64,000 nt of DNA, from the NCBI GenBank assembly GCA_943788615.1, contig CALSQY010000001.1, positions 310,001 through 374,000 on the forward strand. The letters are read 5' to 3'. A model generated the notes under the pieces. It saw nothing but the letters and a program-made list of their open reading frames with translations. It did not search any database and had not been told where the DNA came from. This document shows positions 46,101-53,738 of this stretch, piece by piece (within the stretch, counting starts at the first letter, position 1; every line of letters begins with the position of its first letter). The translations under genes and the position numbers were made by a program. Source of the stretch: UBA4465 sp002292365. GTDB lineage: Bacteria; Bacteroidota; Bacteroidia; Cytophagales; Cyclobacteriaceae.

Positions 46101-46234
46101 GTCACTGTACCAGAAATCACCCGTTCTTGCGCTAGCGCAGTCGAAAAGGAGAGCCCGACAACTACTAAAAAAAGTAGTCCTTTGAGCAGGGGTTTCAATA
46201 GTTCCCCAATAATTTTAACATGCTTCTTCTTCAT
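43103..46234 (-). CDS. SusC/RagA-family TonB-linked outer-membrane transporter
   Basis: The 1043-residue protein has a signal peptide ending in TALA-Q, a carboxypeptidase-regulatory-like domain (ISGTVTDENSEGLPGVNIIVKGTSTGSITDFNG), a TonB-box-like EEVVVTGY, the plug with IRIRGYGTTNNNDPLYIIDGV and the family hallmark ILKDGAASIYGARASNGVVIITTK (here VLKDGAASIYGARASNG), and a beta-barrel ending NF. It imports oligosaccharides or other nutrients with TonB energy and pairs with the SusD 11 bases downstream. No anti-sigma/ECF or hybrid two-component regulator lies next to it, so its regulator is elsewhere or is RNA-based. Confidence 0.95.
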   Translation of the reverse strand: MKKKHVKIIGELLKPLLKGLLFLVVVGLSFSTALAQERVISGTVTDENSEGLPGVNIIVKGTSTGSITDFNGAYQVNVPEQGSSLIFSAIGYNTKEMEIGARSVIDVTMGVNVEELEEVVVTGYSSQSKKSVTGAVASVDIGEATKVPMLNAGEALQGRVTGVTVTNNGEPGGVPNIRIRGYGTTNNNDPLYIIDGVQTTDAYVLNTINPSDILQMNVLKDGAASIYGARASNGVVIITTKSGSYGSGKVKITAEAYFGSQTAINLPELLNAQQHGEMLFQSYANDGEAWGHQQYGSGASASVPSVIQGTPGDIVMNVAPGGTDWMKELYRDAPVKNYAISASGGSESAKFMMSLQYQDRDGIQVATNYDRVSTRLNGEFTVKDRVRIGQHMNVSFENGSTANNHENALRASPLIPLYDADGGFGGPYAGLGLGNSSGPVSEQMATKDNYNKTLRAVGDVYLEADLLENLTFKTSAGINYRQFESRGFDPSNPYAETPRAAPILYHGEQSNYEWVFSNTLNYAKTFGDHSINVLVGTEAVYNTFRFMNLQRSGFLFEDPDFYFLTNGSNDPVVTGSGMSDYAISSYFGNLNYSYRDRYFLSVSMRNDETSRFSQANAAATFPSLSAAWVVSEENFFPTGVISNLKVKGSWGKLGNQSLSVANPDVNQSSLNDNLAYYAFNGSGTPTVGALLSQLGNSDLKWETTTSVNVGVELGLLNDKLTLGFDWFDITTNDLIAQDLTTITTTAIDANAPYVNIGEVNNTGIELAIGYADQTSSGFSYGVDLIFSSYDNEVTQLASDFQVGGGFRNGNNATRTEVGRPISSFYGRQVIGIFQTQAEVDASGQTGAGVGRFRYADVDKDGDVDDDDRTFIGSPHADFTYGLNLNAGFKGFDISAFFSGSQGNDAFNVLKIYTDFPSFVDLNRSTRVLNSWTSENTGAELPALSAGAASSGNNETNSNSYYVEDASYFRLKNLQIGYTLPSNFSSKLAMDNARIYVQGTNLFTITDYNGADPEIQESGTLGLGVDYGKFPQSRILSVGFKFNF

Positions 46235-46475
46235 ATTAGTTTATTTAGTTTAAAAAAAATTTAGTTATTTGATTCATAGTTGATTACACAATATTTTTTT
46301 AATTCATATAGTTTAAGTTCAGATGTTAATTATTGAATATAAACCCTCAGAACTCATCAGTTGAGTTTTGAGGGGATTAGAAAATATCTAATAAAAAGGA
46401 CAGAAAAAAAGAATAATTAACTGAACAAATTAAGTTATTTTAAAAGTTATAATCTTATTTTTTTTGATTAAAGGC

Positions 46476-46598
46476 TTAACGCAATTCATTCCTGCGCAAG
46501 CTAGCGGAAAGGGTGATACCAACGACTCGTACAGACAGTGATCGTCTGAGAATGGGTTTGAATAATTTCCCAATAATTTCAATATGCTTCTTCTTCAT
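46476..46598 (-). pseudogene. Decayed 5' end of a second susC gene
   Basis: On the - strand, 40 codons read MKKKHIEIIGKLFKPILRR and on to a TAA. They align with the start of the intact susC downstream (MKKKHVKIIGELLKPLLKG), and the similarity continues into the bases before the ATG (TTCTTCATAT-TTGTTTAT on the + strand in both). Similarity fades after the signal-peptide region. This is a truncated duplicate of the 5' end and promoter-proximal sequence of susC, about 365 bases upstream of the functional start. It may still be transcribed or serve as a leader. Confidence 0.7.
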
Positions 46599-46619
46599 AT
46601 TTGTTTATCTAGGTTTTTG

Positions 46620-46904
46620 TTTAACTAGGTCAATTTTTACTAAAAAATGCGTAAACTAAGAGGGAGATTTGACTTACACAAATGGTTCAATTAAATGACA
46701 AATGGCTCAATTTAGATTTCGCTGATTTATGATAGCTAAGAATTATTATAGTTTAACTAACATAAAGTTAGTTTTTTTTTTGAAAAAAATAAAAAAATCA
46801 GAGTAATTCTATGAGATATATTGTAAATCCTGCAAAGAATTTTTCATTAAAATGTTATTTTGGTTTTAATAAATTTAAAGAAAGGCTTTAGAGTCTTTCT
46901 TTTT
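46620..46904 (+). ncRNA. Candidate small RNA region, inferred from tandem orphan terminators
   Basis: This intergenic stretch between divergent susC (- strand) and the ArsC-like gene (+ strand) has no coding frame worth keeping, but ends in two good intrinsic terminators on the + strand. One or two RNAs of about 100-180 nucleotides are possible. I cannot place a promoter with confidence. The support is structural only. Confidence 0.3.
46755..46781 (+). terminator. Strong Rho-independent terminator without a gene before it
   Basis: Arms AACTAAC (46755-46761) and GTTAGTT (46767-46773) form a perfect 7-bp stem with loop ATAAA, followed by a run of ten T reaching 46781. The T-run is on the + strand, yet no + strand gene lies upstream back to the divergent susC region. 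Confidence 0.75.
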
Positions 46905-46905
46905 A
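46877..46905 (+). terminator. Second Rho-independent terminator without a gene before it
   Basis: Arms AAAGAAAGGCT (46877-46887) and AGTCTTTCTTT (46892-46902) form an 11-bp stem with one G-T pair and loop TTAG, followed by TT. It lies about 95 bases after the first orphan terminator and about 100 bases before the ArsC-like gene. Together they would end short + strand transcripts started in 46.6-46.9 kb. Confidence 0.6.
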
Positions 46906-47001
46906 CTAAAAAAAATAGAAAATTTTATTAATATAATAACATCTTTACTCACACCATTATTAGGATTTAAAAGATAAATTAGCGTAATTAAAAGCATTAT
47001 T

Positions 47002-47655
47002 ATGAGTTTAAACGCTTACATCCTAGCAGTATCAAAAAGTGAATCAGATTTAGAACCCAAACGAATCCAACGATTGGAACCTTTGTCCCGTTATATTTTT
47101 AAGAAGATATTTCGGGGAGAAACTGCGGCTTTGAATTTTATTTGTACACACAATTCAAGAAGAAGTCATTTAGGCCAAATATGGTTACAAATGGCAGCCG
47201 CTTACTATGAAATTGACTTGGTGAAGGCTTACAGCGGAGGAACCGAGGAGACGGCCTTTAATTCACGGGCGGTAGCCGCATTGCAGCGGGCTGGATTTGC
47301 CGTGGAGGTAGGAAATGGAGCAAATCCGCGATATGAGATTTCAAGTAGTCTTGGAAACTTACATTTAGTCAGTTTTTCCAAAAAATACGATCATTTAAAG
47401 AATCCCAAAAAAGATTTTTGTGCCGTGTTGACCTGTTCGGAGGCCGATGAGGCTTGTCCAGTTATTTTTGGCGCTGATTTGAGAGTGAAGTTGTTGTATG
47501 AGGACCCCAAATCGGCTGACGGCACGGATCATGAGCGCAGGGCTTACGATGAGCGATGTTTTCAAATTGCTACCGAAATGTTCTATGTTATGAAACAGGT
47601 GTTGACGGAGCTGAAAAAATCAAATAAAGGATTCCGCAAATCATTCATGTTATAA
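47002..47655 (+). CDS. Low-molecular-weight phosphatase/arsenate-reductase-like protein (ArsC fold)
   Basis: The 217-residue protein holds a low-molecular-weight tyrosine-phosphatase P-loop, FICTHNSRRS, with C-x5-R-S at Cys48-Arg54-Ser55. Further on, LTCSEADEACPVI has two cysteines (145 and 152) seven positions apart, like the resolving pair of thioredoxin-coupled ArsC arsenate reductases, and a late YEDP supplies the general acid. It is longer than ArsC (about 130) by an N-terminal extension of about 40 residues and a C-terminal helix. Arsenate reduction or protein dephosphorylation are both possible. No arsenite exporter or ArsR regulator is next to it. MoxR follows 149 bases later. Confidence 0.75.
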   Translation: MSLNAYILAVSKSESDLEPKRIQRLEPLSRYIFKKIFRGETAALNFICTHNSRRSHLGQIWLQMAAAYYEIDLVKAYSGGTEETAFNSRAVAALQRAGFAVEVGNGANPRYEISSSLGNLHLVSFSKKYDHLKNPKKDFCAVLTCSEADEACPVIFGADLRVKLLYEDPKSADGTDHERRAYDERCFQIATEMFYVMKQVLTELKKSNKGFRKSFML

Positions 47656-47804
47656 AAATAAAAATGGAATTAAATTAAATATGAGGAACTTCAAAAGGTA
47701 ATCATTTAACCTCATTTAACATATAAAATGGTCGGCAAGAGAAAAAAGGGTTTTTTGTTATTAAAAGGATTCCTATTTTTGCTGCCAAATGAATCTAGAA
47801 TAAC

Positions 47805-48797
47805 ATGGAAACGGAAGAGACAAATCAAGACCTAAAAAAGGAACATCAGCATAAAATCAGTCAGGTTATTGAAGAGGTAGGTAAAGTAGTCGTTGGGCAG
47901 AAGCATATGGTGAACCGACTGCTCATTGGTCTTTTCACGCAAAATCATATTTTATTAGAAGGTGTCCCGGGGATCGCAAAGACCCTGACGGTAAATACCT
48001 TGGCTAAGGTATTACAACTTGACTTCAAGAGGATTCAATTTACGCCTGACCTTTTACCTGCAGATTTGGTAGGAACTATGATCTACAATCAAAAGAAAGC
48101 CGTATTTGAAGTAAAAAAAGGCCCTATTTTTTCAAATATGATATTAGCGGATGAGGTCAATAGATCTCCGGCAAAGGTACAATCAGCCCTTCTAGAGTCC
48201 ATGCAGGAAAAACAAGTAACGATTGGGGAAGAGACGTATTCATTGGATCGTCCTTTTTTGGTGATGGCGACACAAAATCCTGTAGATCAAGAAGGAACTT
48301 ACCCTTTACCAGAAGCCCAGGTTGATCGATTTATGATGAAGGTTCATGTCAAGTATCCGTCAAAAGAAGAAGAATTAGAGGTCATGCGCAGAATGTCCAA
48401 CATGTCTTTTAAACCTGAATTGAAGACCATTCTCTCTAAGAAGGATATTTTTGCCATTCAAGAAGAAATCAATGCAGTGAGTTTATCAGAATCTTTAGAA
48501 AAGTATATCGTAGAATTGGTTTTGGCCACGAGAGATCCTCAAACCTATCAATTAGATGATATGGCTCACTACATTCAATTTGGAGCTTCTCCAAGAGCGT
48601 CAATTAACTTGAATCTTGCGGCCAAAGCGGTTGCTTTTTTTGATCAGAGAGATTTTGTATTGCCAGAAGACATCAAGGAGGTTGCTGATGATGTGATGAA
48701 CCATCGAATTTTATTGAATTATGAAGCGGAAGCTGACGGTATCACAACCCATGACGTCATCAAAAATATCCTTTCTAAAGTCGAAATTTCAAAATAA
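47805..48797 (+). CDS. MoxR-family AAA+ ATPase
   Basis: The 330-residue protein has Walker A GVPGIAKT (residues 53-60), Walker B MILADEVNRSPAKVQSALLESMQE, sensor 1 VMATQNPVDQEGTYPLPEAQ and the arginine-finger/sensor 2 region FGASPRASINL typical of MoxR chaperones. Such ATPases usually act with DUF58 and VWA-domain partners to load metals or assemble complexes in the envelope. None of those partners follows here; the next gene is a lipoprotein on the same strand 182 bases away. Start at the ATG gives the usual family length. Confidence 0.92.
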   Translation: METEETNQDLKKEHQHKISQVIEEVGKVVVGQKHMVNRLLIGLFTQNHILLEGVPGIAKTLTVNTLAKVLQLDFKRIQFTPDLLPADLVGTMIYNQKKAVFEVKKGPIFSNMILADEVNRSPAKVQSALLESMQEKQVTIGEETYSLDRPFLVMATQNPVDQEGTYPLPEAQVDRFMMKVHVKYPSKEEELEVMRRMSNMSFKPELKTILSKKDIFAIQEEINAVSLSESLEKYIVELVLATRDPQTYQLDDMAHYIQFGASPRASINLNLAAKAVAFFDQRDFVLPEDIKEVADDVMNHRILLNYEAEADGITTHDVIKNILSKVEISK

Positions 48798-48911
48798 GAT
48801 CAGCTGCCCCCTCCTCGGGGATTCATCGGTTTAACAATGTCTTAACGTGTTGCCGAAGAATTTAATGAAAAGGTAACACTCAAAAGCCTTAGAGTTAATA
48901 CTTGGAGGACA

Positions 48912-48939
48912 TTTTTGCACTTATAAACGAGTGCAAAAA
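48912..48939. promoter_or_regulatory. Inverted repeat in the leader of the beta-helix lipoprotein gene
   Basis: Arms TTTTTGCACT (48912-48921) and AGTGCAAAAA (48930-48939) are perfectly complementary with an 8-base loop, 40 bases before the ATG at 48980. The T-run precedes and the A-run follows the stem, the opposite of a terminator, so a protein-binding site or a 5' leader hairpin is more likely. Confidence 0.5.
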
Positions 48940-48979
48940 AGGACTCATAATTTTAAAATTTAACAAAAAACAACTATAA

Positions 48980-50224
48980 ATGAAAAATTTCATTACAATT
49001 CTTATACTCTCGTCCACGCTTTTCTTTTTGGCATGTGATGACGATTCAGAAATAATAACGGTAACAGAAACTGTAACTGTGACAGAGACAGATACGGTAA
49101 CGGTCACTGAAGGCATTGAAGTGTTGATTTCGGGAAATATTACTGCGGATGCTACATGGTTTGCTGATTCCGTATATATATTAGGAGGCAGAATAGCCGT
49201 GATTTCGGGAGTGACACTTACCATCAAGGCGGGGACAATTATCAAAGGCCAATATGGAACAGGAGCCAATGCAACGGCATTAGTAGTCGCAAGAGGAGCT
49301 ACCTTAAATGCTCAGGGAACGTCTACTTCACCCATCATCTTTACCGCAGTCGCAGACGAAATTCAACCAGGTGAAATACTTTCACCCAATATGCCTTTAG
49401 ATGCTGGAGGTCTTTGGGGAGGGGTTATTATATTAGGAAATGCACCAGCCTCATTAGGGGATGATGCGTCTGAATCTAATATTGAAGGTATACCAACATC
49501 TGATATCAATGGGTTGTATGGGGGCACAGATGCGACTGATAATTCAGGGGCTATCAGTTATATTTCTATTCGTCACGGGGGATCAAACATCGGTGAAGGT
49601 AATGAGATCAATGGTCTGACTTTAGGAGGTGTTGGTTCAGCAACGAGTATTGAGGGCGTTGAAGTAGTTGCCAATGCAGATGATGGTATTGAGTGGTTTG
49701 GAGGAACGGTAAATGTTTCTAAAATTTTGATTTGGAATTCAAATGACGATGGGTTAGACACCGATCAGGATTGGCAAGGAACTTGTTCGGATTACGTAAT
49801 CGTAACGCCACAAGGAGGTTCAGCTTTTGAGTTGGATGGGCCTGAAGGTACCGCTAAAGTCAATGGTGCGGATGGCTTTCATACCTTCAGCAATGGTGTC
49901 GTATATGTGGGTGCTGATGCAGATCATGTCGTAGATTGGGATGGCGCTACCAATGCAGCCTTAGTTGACTTATACATTTATGGATTGGGAGAATATGATG
50001 GGACGGCTATTGAATCCTTTAGCGGTGATGGATCGGGCGTTTCTTCAGGATGGGAAACCACTTTGAATGAAGGAGATGCTTTAGCTACGGTATTGGGTGC
50101 AGATGCTGCTGCGATTACTTCTGAAGTAGCTGCTGGTGCAAGAACCAAAGGTCCTGCGAAGTCTGTTTTTGATACTTGGACTTGGGCAGGATTATCTGGA
50201 GCCCTAACCACTATAGGGCTTTAA
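48980..50224 (+). CDS. Surface lipoprotein with repetitive linker and beta-helix-like domain
   Basis: The 414-residue protein has a lipoprotein signal (LILSSTLFFLAC, Cys19) and a Thr/Val/Glu linker made of TVTETVTVTETDTVTVTEG. The mature domain shows a turn-by-turn pattern of short beta strands: VTLTIKAGTIIKGQYG, ALVVARGATLNAQGT, IIFTAVAD, GLWGGVIILGNAPAS, ISYISIRHGG, LTLGGVGSATSIEGVEVVANADDGIEWFGGT and so on. These resemble right-handed parallel beta-helix repeats. This type of protein is often encoded next to a TonB-dependent receptor in Bacteroidota, as here (431 bases upstream), so it may bind the same ligand. Its actual role is unknown. Confidence 0.75.
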   Translation: MKNFITILILSSTLFFLACDDDSEIITVTETVTVTETDTVTVTEGIEVLISGNITADATWFADSVYILGGRIAVISGVTLTIKAGTIIKGQYGTGANATALVVARGATLNAQGTSTSPIIFTAVADEIQPGEILSPNMPLDAGGLWGGVIILGNAPASLGDDASESNIEGIPTSDINGLYGGTDATDNSGAISYISIRHGGSNIGEGNEINGLTLGGVGSATSIEGVEVVANADDGIEWFGGTVNVSKILIWNSNDDGLDTDQDWQGTCSDYVIVTPQGGSAFELDGPEGTAKVNGADGFHTFSNGVVYVGADADHVVDWDGATNAALVDLYIYGLGEYDGTAIESFSGDGSGVSSGWETTLNEGDALATVLGADAAAITSEVAAGARTKGPAKSVFDTWTWAGLSGALTTIGL

Positions 50225-50246
50225 TAAGTAAAAGATTCAATGAAAG

Positions 50247-50283
50247 AAAAGACTGCTAGTATTTCCAGTGGTCTTTTTTTTTG
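50247..50283 (+). terminator. Rho-independent terminator after the beta-helix lipoprotein gene
   Basis: AGACTGCT and AGTGGTCT form an 8-bp stem with two wobble pairs around TAGTATTTCC-like loop bases, followed by nine T. It lies 25 bases after the stop at 50224 and separates this gene from the TonB receptor. Confidence 0.65.
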
Positions 50284-50654
50284 TTAAAAATGGGAATGGT
50301 ATTGGGAATGAGTTTTGAATACTAAATAAGCTTTTGATTGAAGCGGTAACGTTTACCGATGAGACCGTTTGCTCACCAGTCCTAGTATCGCCTTATGCGG
50401 GCATTTTTTGGTCAGAATGGTTAACCGTTTTCACAAAGAGATCAATCAAAGAAAAGCAGGGTACTTAGGGTCAATGAATAGGTTTTGAGGGGTAATATTA
50501 TCTAAAACCACTACTTATATTATCCAATTATTAATTAAATAGGCGCTATTGTTAAGTTAATATTAACTCATAGAAAATAGGATGTAATTATCTCTTGAAT
50601 CCTCACATTTGCAGTGATATAAATGATTAACCCCTCGCGGAGTTATTCTTAAAA
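50284..50654. promoter_or_regulatory. Intergenic region before the TonB receptor, with inverted repeat
   Basis: No gene is seen in these 371 bases. An inverted repeat with arms CGGTAA (50344-50349) and TTACCG (50353-50358) separated by CGT resembles a regulator half-site pair with a central CG, as in LacI-family operators. The rest is AT-rich and presumably holds the receptor promoter. Confidence 0.4.
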
Positions 50655-53600
50655 ATGACATCATTTTTTAAAAAAATTAGTATGAAGATTTTTTTTATAG
50701 CGAGTCTATCTATGCTGTGGAGCACCTTGATTTTCGCACAACAAGGAACCATTAGAGGGACAGTGATCGAAGAAGAAACTGGTGAGCCACTCTTCTCTGT
50801 GACGGTCATCATCGCTGGCACGACCACGGGAGCCATTACGGATTTTGACGGAAACTTTTCTTTCTCAGTCCCTCCGGGAAGATATGATCTTCAGGCAAGT
50901 TTTGTTTCTTTAGAAACGACAACCATTACGGGGATAGAGGTCAAATCCGGAGAAGTAACGGTCATTGAACAAATCAGATTGTATCCTGATGTGGAAGAGT
51001 TGGAAGCTGTAGTGGTTACAGCACAAGTGGCAAAGTCTACCGAGGCAGCTCTGATCACGGTAAAGCGAAAGTCCCCCAATATGATGGATGGAATCTCATC
51101 TGCAAGTTTCCGAAAGATAGGGGATTCTAATGCGGCAGGTGCGATTAAACGGGTTACTGGGGTCAGTGTAGAAGGCGGAAAATATGTATATGTTCGTGGT
51201 TTGGGTGATCGCTACACCAAAACCACATTAAATGGGGTAGATATCCCTGGTTTAGATCCTGATCGTAATAGTTTACAAATTAATATTTTCCCTACCGCGC
51301 TGTTGAATAACATGATAATTCTGAAAACGGCTTCAGCCGATAAGCCTGCCGATTTCACGGGAGGATTGGTCAATATCGAAACCAAGAATTTTCCAGAAGA
51401 AAAGGTTTTCAATGTATCCTTTGGGATTACTTACAATCCCTCCATGCACTTCAAAAAAGGGGCATTAACCTACGAGAAAAGCGCTACCGAATGGTTAGGT
51501 TTTGACTCAAATGCTAGGAGTCTGCCTAGTCAGATAGACAATGCCGATTTACCGACCCCCTTCGTCAACGAAGCAACAGAATTGTATAGTACAAGTAAAC
51601 TGTTTTCTCAACAATTATCAGCCCAAGAAGCGACCAATTTTATGAATTACAGTTTAGGTTTATCATTGGGAAATCAAAAGAAATTCGCCAATGGGAATAC
51701 TTTGGGTTACATTATATCAGCCAATTACAAAAGATTCAATGACTTTTATCAGGATGTGTTGTTTGGAGAATATCAAAAAAGAGATGCCGCAGAGGCATAT
51801 GAAATGGGTGCGGCAACCTTAAAGTCGGGGGCTTATACTACTGAAAACACCTTAATATCAGGATTGGTTGGCATCGCATACAAAACGCAAAATGCAAAAT
51901 ACAAACTTTCTATTTTGGGTCTTCAAAATGGGGAAAAGAAGACGGCCAAAATTAATACTGTTTCGGACCCTACAAACGATGATTTTACACCGCGATTGAT
52001 CTCAGACTATACGGCCTTTAATGATAATTTAGAATATGGTCAAAGAAGGTTGACCAATATCTTATTTAATGGCACACATTATTTTGGAGATACCCGGTGG
52101 AAACTAGATTGGAAGCTATCTCCAACCTTCTCAAACATGACAGATCCCGACATTCGACGGGCCGCTTTTTCTGATGACACAGGCGTCAACCGAATCAATC
52201 CTGGAGCTGCGGGGTCACCCTCGAGGAGGTGGCGATTTCTCGATGAACGCAATGTGGTCGGTAAAGTAGATTTATTAAATACCGGGGTGCTTTTGGGTAG
52301 AGAAGCCAAATATCGTGTGGGTACCAGCTATGTTTTAAAAACACGAAATTATGCTATTCAAGCATTCAATATTACGGGTATTCAGGCATCCACCCGATGG
52401 GAAGACAATGCCAGTTTCGATGACATCATTTCGGAGGTCAATTTATACGGATCCTCTGAGGACGGCTTAGGCAATAAAATCTACTATCAACGAGATGGAG
52501 GCATCAATCCCAATTCAAATGCGTATGAGTCAAGTAATACAAACTTCGCAGCTTATGCCTCAGCAGAAGTGTCGATCACAGAAGGTCTTAAGACCATTAT
52601 AGGCGTAAGAATGGAGCGATTTGAACAGAGGCATTCGGGCATGAATCAAACGGCGGCCAGTCAATTGGGGAATGCGACCGATGTGGCAGCTATTGAGTCG
52701 CTCACACAACAAATCAAATCAGGCGAAGTGGAAGGAGCTTATTTACTTGAAAACGATCAAGTACTTAATTCTACCGATTTTTTCCCGTCTCTAAATGCCA
52801 TTTATGGATTGAGGGATGATCAAAATATTCGATTTTCTTTTTCCAAAACGATTGCAAGACCATCGTTTAAAGAGCTATCGTATGCTCAGATTTTGGATCC
52901 TGTGAGTAACCGAATTTTTAATGGGTCCTTTTTTAAATATAACGATGAGAATGGAAATGTGGTTTGGGACGGGAAACTTAAAGAGACTCACATTAATAAC
53001 CTTGATTTGAGATGGGAATTCTTCCTTAACAGGGGTCAATTGTTTTCGGCCAGTGTATTTTATAAAACTTTTGATGACCCCATTGAATTGGTTCGTATTT
53101 CAAATTCCCAAACAGGGAATGAATTTCAGCCTCGAAATGTGGGTCAAGGTCAGTTACTTGGCGCCGAATTAGAATTCCGCAAGGCTTTGAACTTTGTAGC
53201 TCCTTCACTTTCAGATTTTAGCGTTTATGGCAATTTGACCTTGGTGGATTCGCGTATAGAGATGACTCCTATGGAATTTGATTCAAGAAGGGTCTATCAA
53301 AAATCAGGGGAAACGATTCAAGATACACGTGTGATGGTAGGCCAAGCTCCTTTTGTAATTAATGTTGGGTTACAATACAACAATGTAGATAGGCGACTTG
53401 ATGCGGGACTCTTTTATAATGTAAAAGGCAAGACCTTAACCGTGGTAGGAGAAGGATTCTTTCCAGATATTTATTCGCAGCCATTTCATAGTTTGAACTT
53501 TAATTTAAATAAGTCGCTAGGCAAAAAAGAGCAGATAACCATCAATTTTAGCGTGAATAATATCCTCAATGACCAACGAGAAGATTTCTTTGAGGCCTAC

Positions 53601-53675
53601 CAGGCACAAGATCAAATTTTCAATCAATTTTCACCAGGAACTGAGATAAGTCTGGGTGTTAAATATGCCTTTTAA
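50655..53675 (+). CDS. TonB-dependent receptor with carboxypeptidase-regulatory-like domain
   Basis: The protein has 1006 residues. An N-terminal signal (MKIFFIASLSMLWSTLIFAQQ; a downstream ATG at 50682 may be the real start) is followed by a CarboxypepD_reg-like domain (GTIRGTVIEEETGEPLFSV ... GAITDFDGNFSFSVPPG). The plug contains GAIKRVTGVSVEGGKYVYVRGLGDRYTKTTLNGVDIP, and the barrel ends GVKYAF. The RVTGVSV-x-G-x-YVYVRGLGDRY pattern belongs to the outer-membrane receptor group distinct from SusC, lacking an adjacent SusD. It probably works with the lipoprotein encoded upstream to import an unknown ligand. The gene is intact. Confidence 0.92.
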   Translation: MTSFFKKISMKIFFIASLSMLWSTLIFAQQGTIRGTVIEEETGEPLFSVTVIIAGTTTGAITDFDGNFSFSVPPGRYDLQASFVSLETTTITGIEVKSGEVTVIEQIRLYPDVEELEAVVVTAQVAKSTEAALITVKRKSPNMMDGISSASFRKIGDSNAAGAIKRVTGVSVEGGKYVYVRGLGDRYTKTTLNGVDIPGLDPDRNSLQINIFPTALLNNMIILKTASADKPADFTGGLVNIETKNFPEEKVFNVSFGITYNPSMHFKKGALTYEKSATEWLGFDSNARSLPSQIDNADLPTPFVNEATELYSTSKLFSQQLSAQEATNFMNYSLGLSLGNQKKFANGNTLGYIISANYKRFNDFYQDVLFGEYQKRDAAEAYEMGAATLKSGAYTTENTLISGLVGIAYKTQNAKYKLSILGLQNGEKKTAKINTVSDPTNDDFTPRLISDYTAFNDNLEYGQRRLTNILFNGTHYFGDTRWKLDWKLSPTFSNMTDPDIRRAAFSDDTGVNRINPGAAGSPSRRWRFLDERNVVGKVDLLNTGVLLGREAKYRVGTSYVLKTRNYAIQAFNITGIQASTRWEDNASFDDIISEVNLYGSSEDGLGNKIYYQRDGGINPNSNAYESSNTNFAAYASAEVSITEGLKTIIGVRMERFEQRHSGMNQTAASQLGNATDVAAIESLTQQIKSGEVEGAYLLENDQVLNSTDFFPSLNAIYGLRDDQNIRFSFSKTIARPSFKELSYAQILDPVSNRIFNGSFFKYNDENGNVVWDGKLKETHINNLDLRWEFFLNRGQLFSASVFYKTFDDPIELVRISNSQTGNEFQPRNVGQGQLLGAELEFRKALNFVAPSLSDFSVYGNLTLVDSRIEMTPMEFDSRRVYQKSGETIQDTRVMVGQAPFVINVGLQYNNVDRRLDAGLFYNVKGKTLTVVGEGFFPDIYSQPFHSLNFNLNKSLGKKEQITINFSVNNILNDQREDFFEAYQAQDQIFNQFSPGTEISLGVKYAF

Positions 53676-53705
53676 TAGAAGCTGTATTTCGAAGAAGATG
53701 AGTTA

Positions 53706-53738
53706 AAAAAAAGATATCCTAAGTATTCTTTTTTTTAT
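53706..53738. terminator. Possible bidirectional terminator between convergent genes
   Basis: An A-run with AAAAAAAGATAT and a T-run with TATTCTTTTTTT can pair over about nine bases around a CCTAAG loop. It lies between the stop of the TonB receptor and the stop of the - strand gene at 53735, so it could serve both. The stem is AT-rich and weak. Confidence 0.4.

Noticed and set aside
49050..49115. Short tandem repeats that might be a CRISPR or VNTR
   Set aside because: They are the degenerate codons for TVTE repeats; no spacers and no cas genes are present anywhere in the window.
48895..49269. Frame on the - strand rich in VTVSVSVTV repeats
   Set aside because: It is the reverse complement of the TVTE linker of the lipoprotein gene and not a separate gene.
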